In this document: piece by piece, positions 5,995 to 6,270 of the stretch
How positions within the stretch are numbered: position 1 is the first letter of the stretch
How the letters are laid out: each line of letters begins with the position of its first letter
Source of the DNA: Chitinophagaceae bacterium
GTDB taxonomy: Bacteria > Bacteroidota > Bacteroidia > Chitinophagales > Chitinophagaceae
Assembly: GCA_947378615.1 (NCBI GenBank)
Contig: CANCKV010000208.1
Span: forward strand, 1-6,270
DNA: 6,270 nt
Direction: 5' to 3'
Program-made: the position numbers and the translations under genes
Notes under the pieces: generated by a model
What the model saw: the letters and a program-made list of their open reading frames with translations, nothing else
What the model was told of the DNA's origin: nothing
Database searches by the model: none

Positions 5995-6107
5995 GACAGT
6001 AATTAGAGTTGCACAAGTTTTTGACATGATATTGAAGTTGGCTAAGAATATCAGCATTACTGTCACACTGAGGCAGTAATTAGAGTTTCTTAAGTTTTTT
6101 GAGATGA
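5995..6107 (+). repeat. Imperfect direct repeat of about 35 bp, period 77
   Basis: Copies at 5995-6029 and 6072-6107 share CAGTAATTAGAGTT, then AAG, a T run of five or six and GA(C/G)ATGA; about 80% identical overall. GGCTAAGA also occurs twice nearby (5989-5996 and 6040-6047). ATTACTGTC (6056-6064) pairs with GGCAGTAAT (6072-6080, one wobble) around ACACTGA, so the second copy starts within a hairpin. No reading frame is plausible here. Confidence 0.7.
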
Positions 6108-6138
6108 CAGTATTTACAACAAAAAAAGGTTTCTCGAA

Positions 6139-6208
6139 TGTCATCCCGCAGGCATCTCTACCACAATAAACAGTTGTTTAATTTTGATTAGATCCCTTCG
6201 GGATGACA
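6139..6208. repeat. REP-like inverted repeat (GTCATCCC ... GGGATGAC)
   Basis: The 19-base arms at 6139-6157 and 6190-6208 match at 17 of 19 positions as inverted repeats, with a 32-base A/T-rich spacer. The right arm also folds on itself as ATCCC-TTC-GGGAT (6192-6204). The left arm has the same layout, but its middle pair is C/C and so broken. From memory, CATCCC-TTC-GGGATGA-type sequences are common dispersed intergenic repeats in Bacteroidota. No gene is visible between the terminator at 5940 and the window end. The last 60 bases (6209-6270) show nothing I can name. Confidence 0.75.
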
Positions 6209-6270
6209 GCTAGAGTAAAACAAAATAGCTGATTTCTTCCTCTTTTAAATGCATTTACCCATGTTTCAAA

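Noticed and set aside
5956..6144. 62-codon reading frame on the minus strand
   Set aside because: It lies across the direct repeats and has no recognisable motif or signal. The repeats explain the sequence better.

Overview
The window suggests a low-GC member of the Bacteroidota, plausibly near the Chitinophagaceae or another sphingobacterial lineage. This is inferred from A-rich start contexts with no Shine-Dalgarno sequences, a perfect TAnnTTTG-type -7 element in front of uvrB, short secreted Ala/Thr/Lys proteins with a KKDGTPDKRFK-type tail, and repeat-rich A/T intergenic DNA. No rRNA, tRNA, CRISPR array, phage gene or transposase gene is visible.

Layout: a heptamer tandem array (3-128) runs up to the uvrB promoter. 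uvrB (155-2188, +) is complete. A 545-base gap between the convergent genes uvrB and an MFS exporter holds three heptamer-repeat blocks. Embedded in them is a 248-base palindromic, MITE-like element (2461-2708) built from four short hairpins. The MFS transporter (2734-3942, -) comes next, then 148 bases containing an intrinsic terminator flanked by inverted heptamer arrays. Class II fructose-bisphosphate aldolase follows (4091-5158, -). A 203-base divergent promoter region separates it from a small secreted Ala/Thr/Lys-rich protein (5362-5883, +), which ends at a strong GAAA-loop terminator. The last 330 bases are non-coding and hold a second family of inverted and direct repeats.

The four genes are individually ordinary: DNA repair, export, glycolysis, and an uncharacterised envelope or periplasmic protein. 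They do not form a pathway or an operon. A terminator separates the aldolase from the MFS gene, although read-through is possible.

The interest lies in the intergenic DNA. Almost every gap in the first 4.1 kb contains repeats with a strict 7-base period, of three sequence types. In one strand all of them can be read as heptamers starting with TA, and two blocks begin exactly in phase with a gene's stop codon. The palindromic element sits inside one such block as if inserted there. Its hairpin units show compensatory changes, which points to selection on (or recent copying of) a folded form. I see no clear new protein-coding system.
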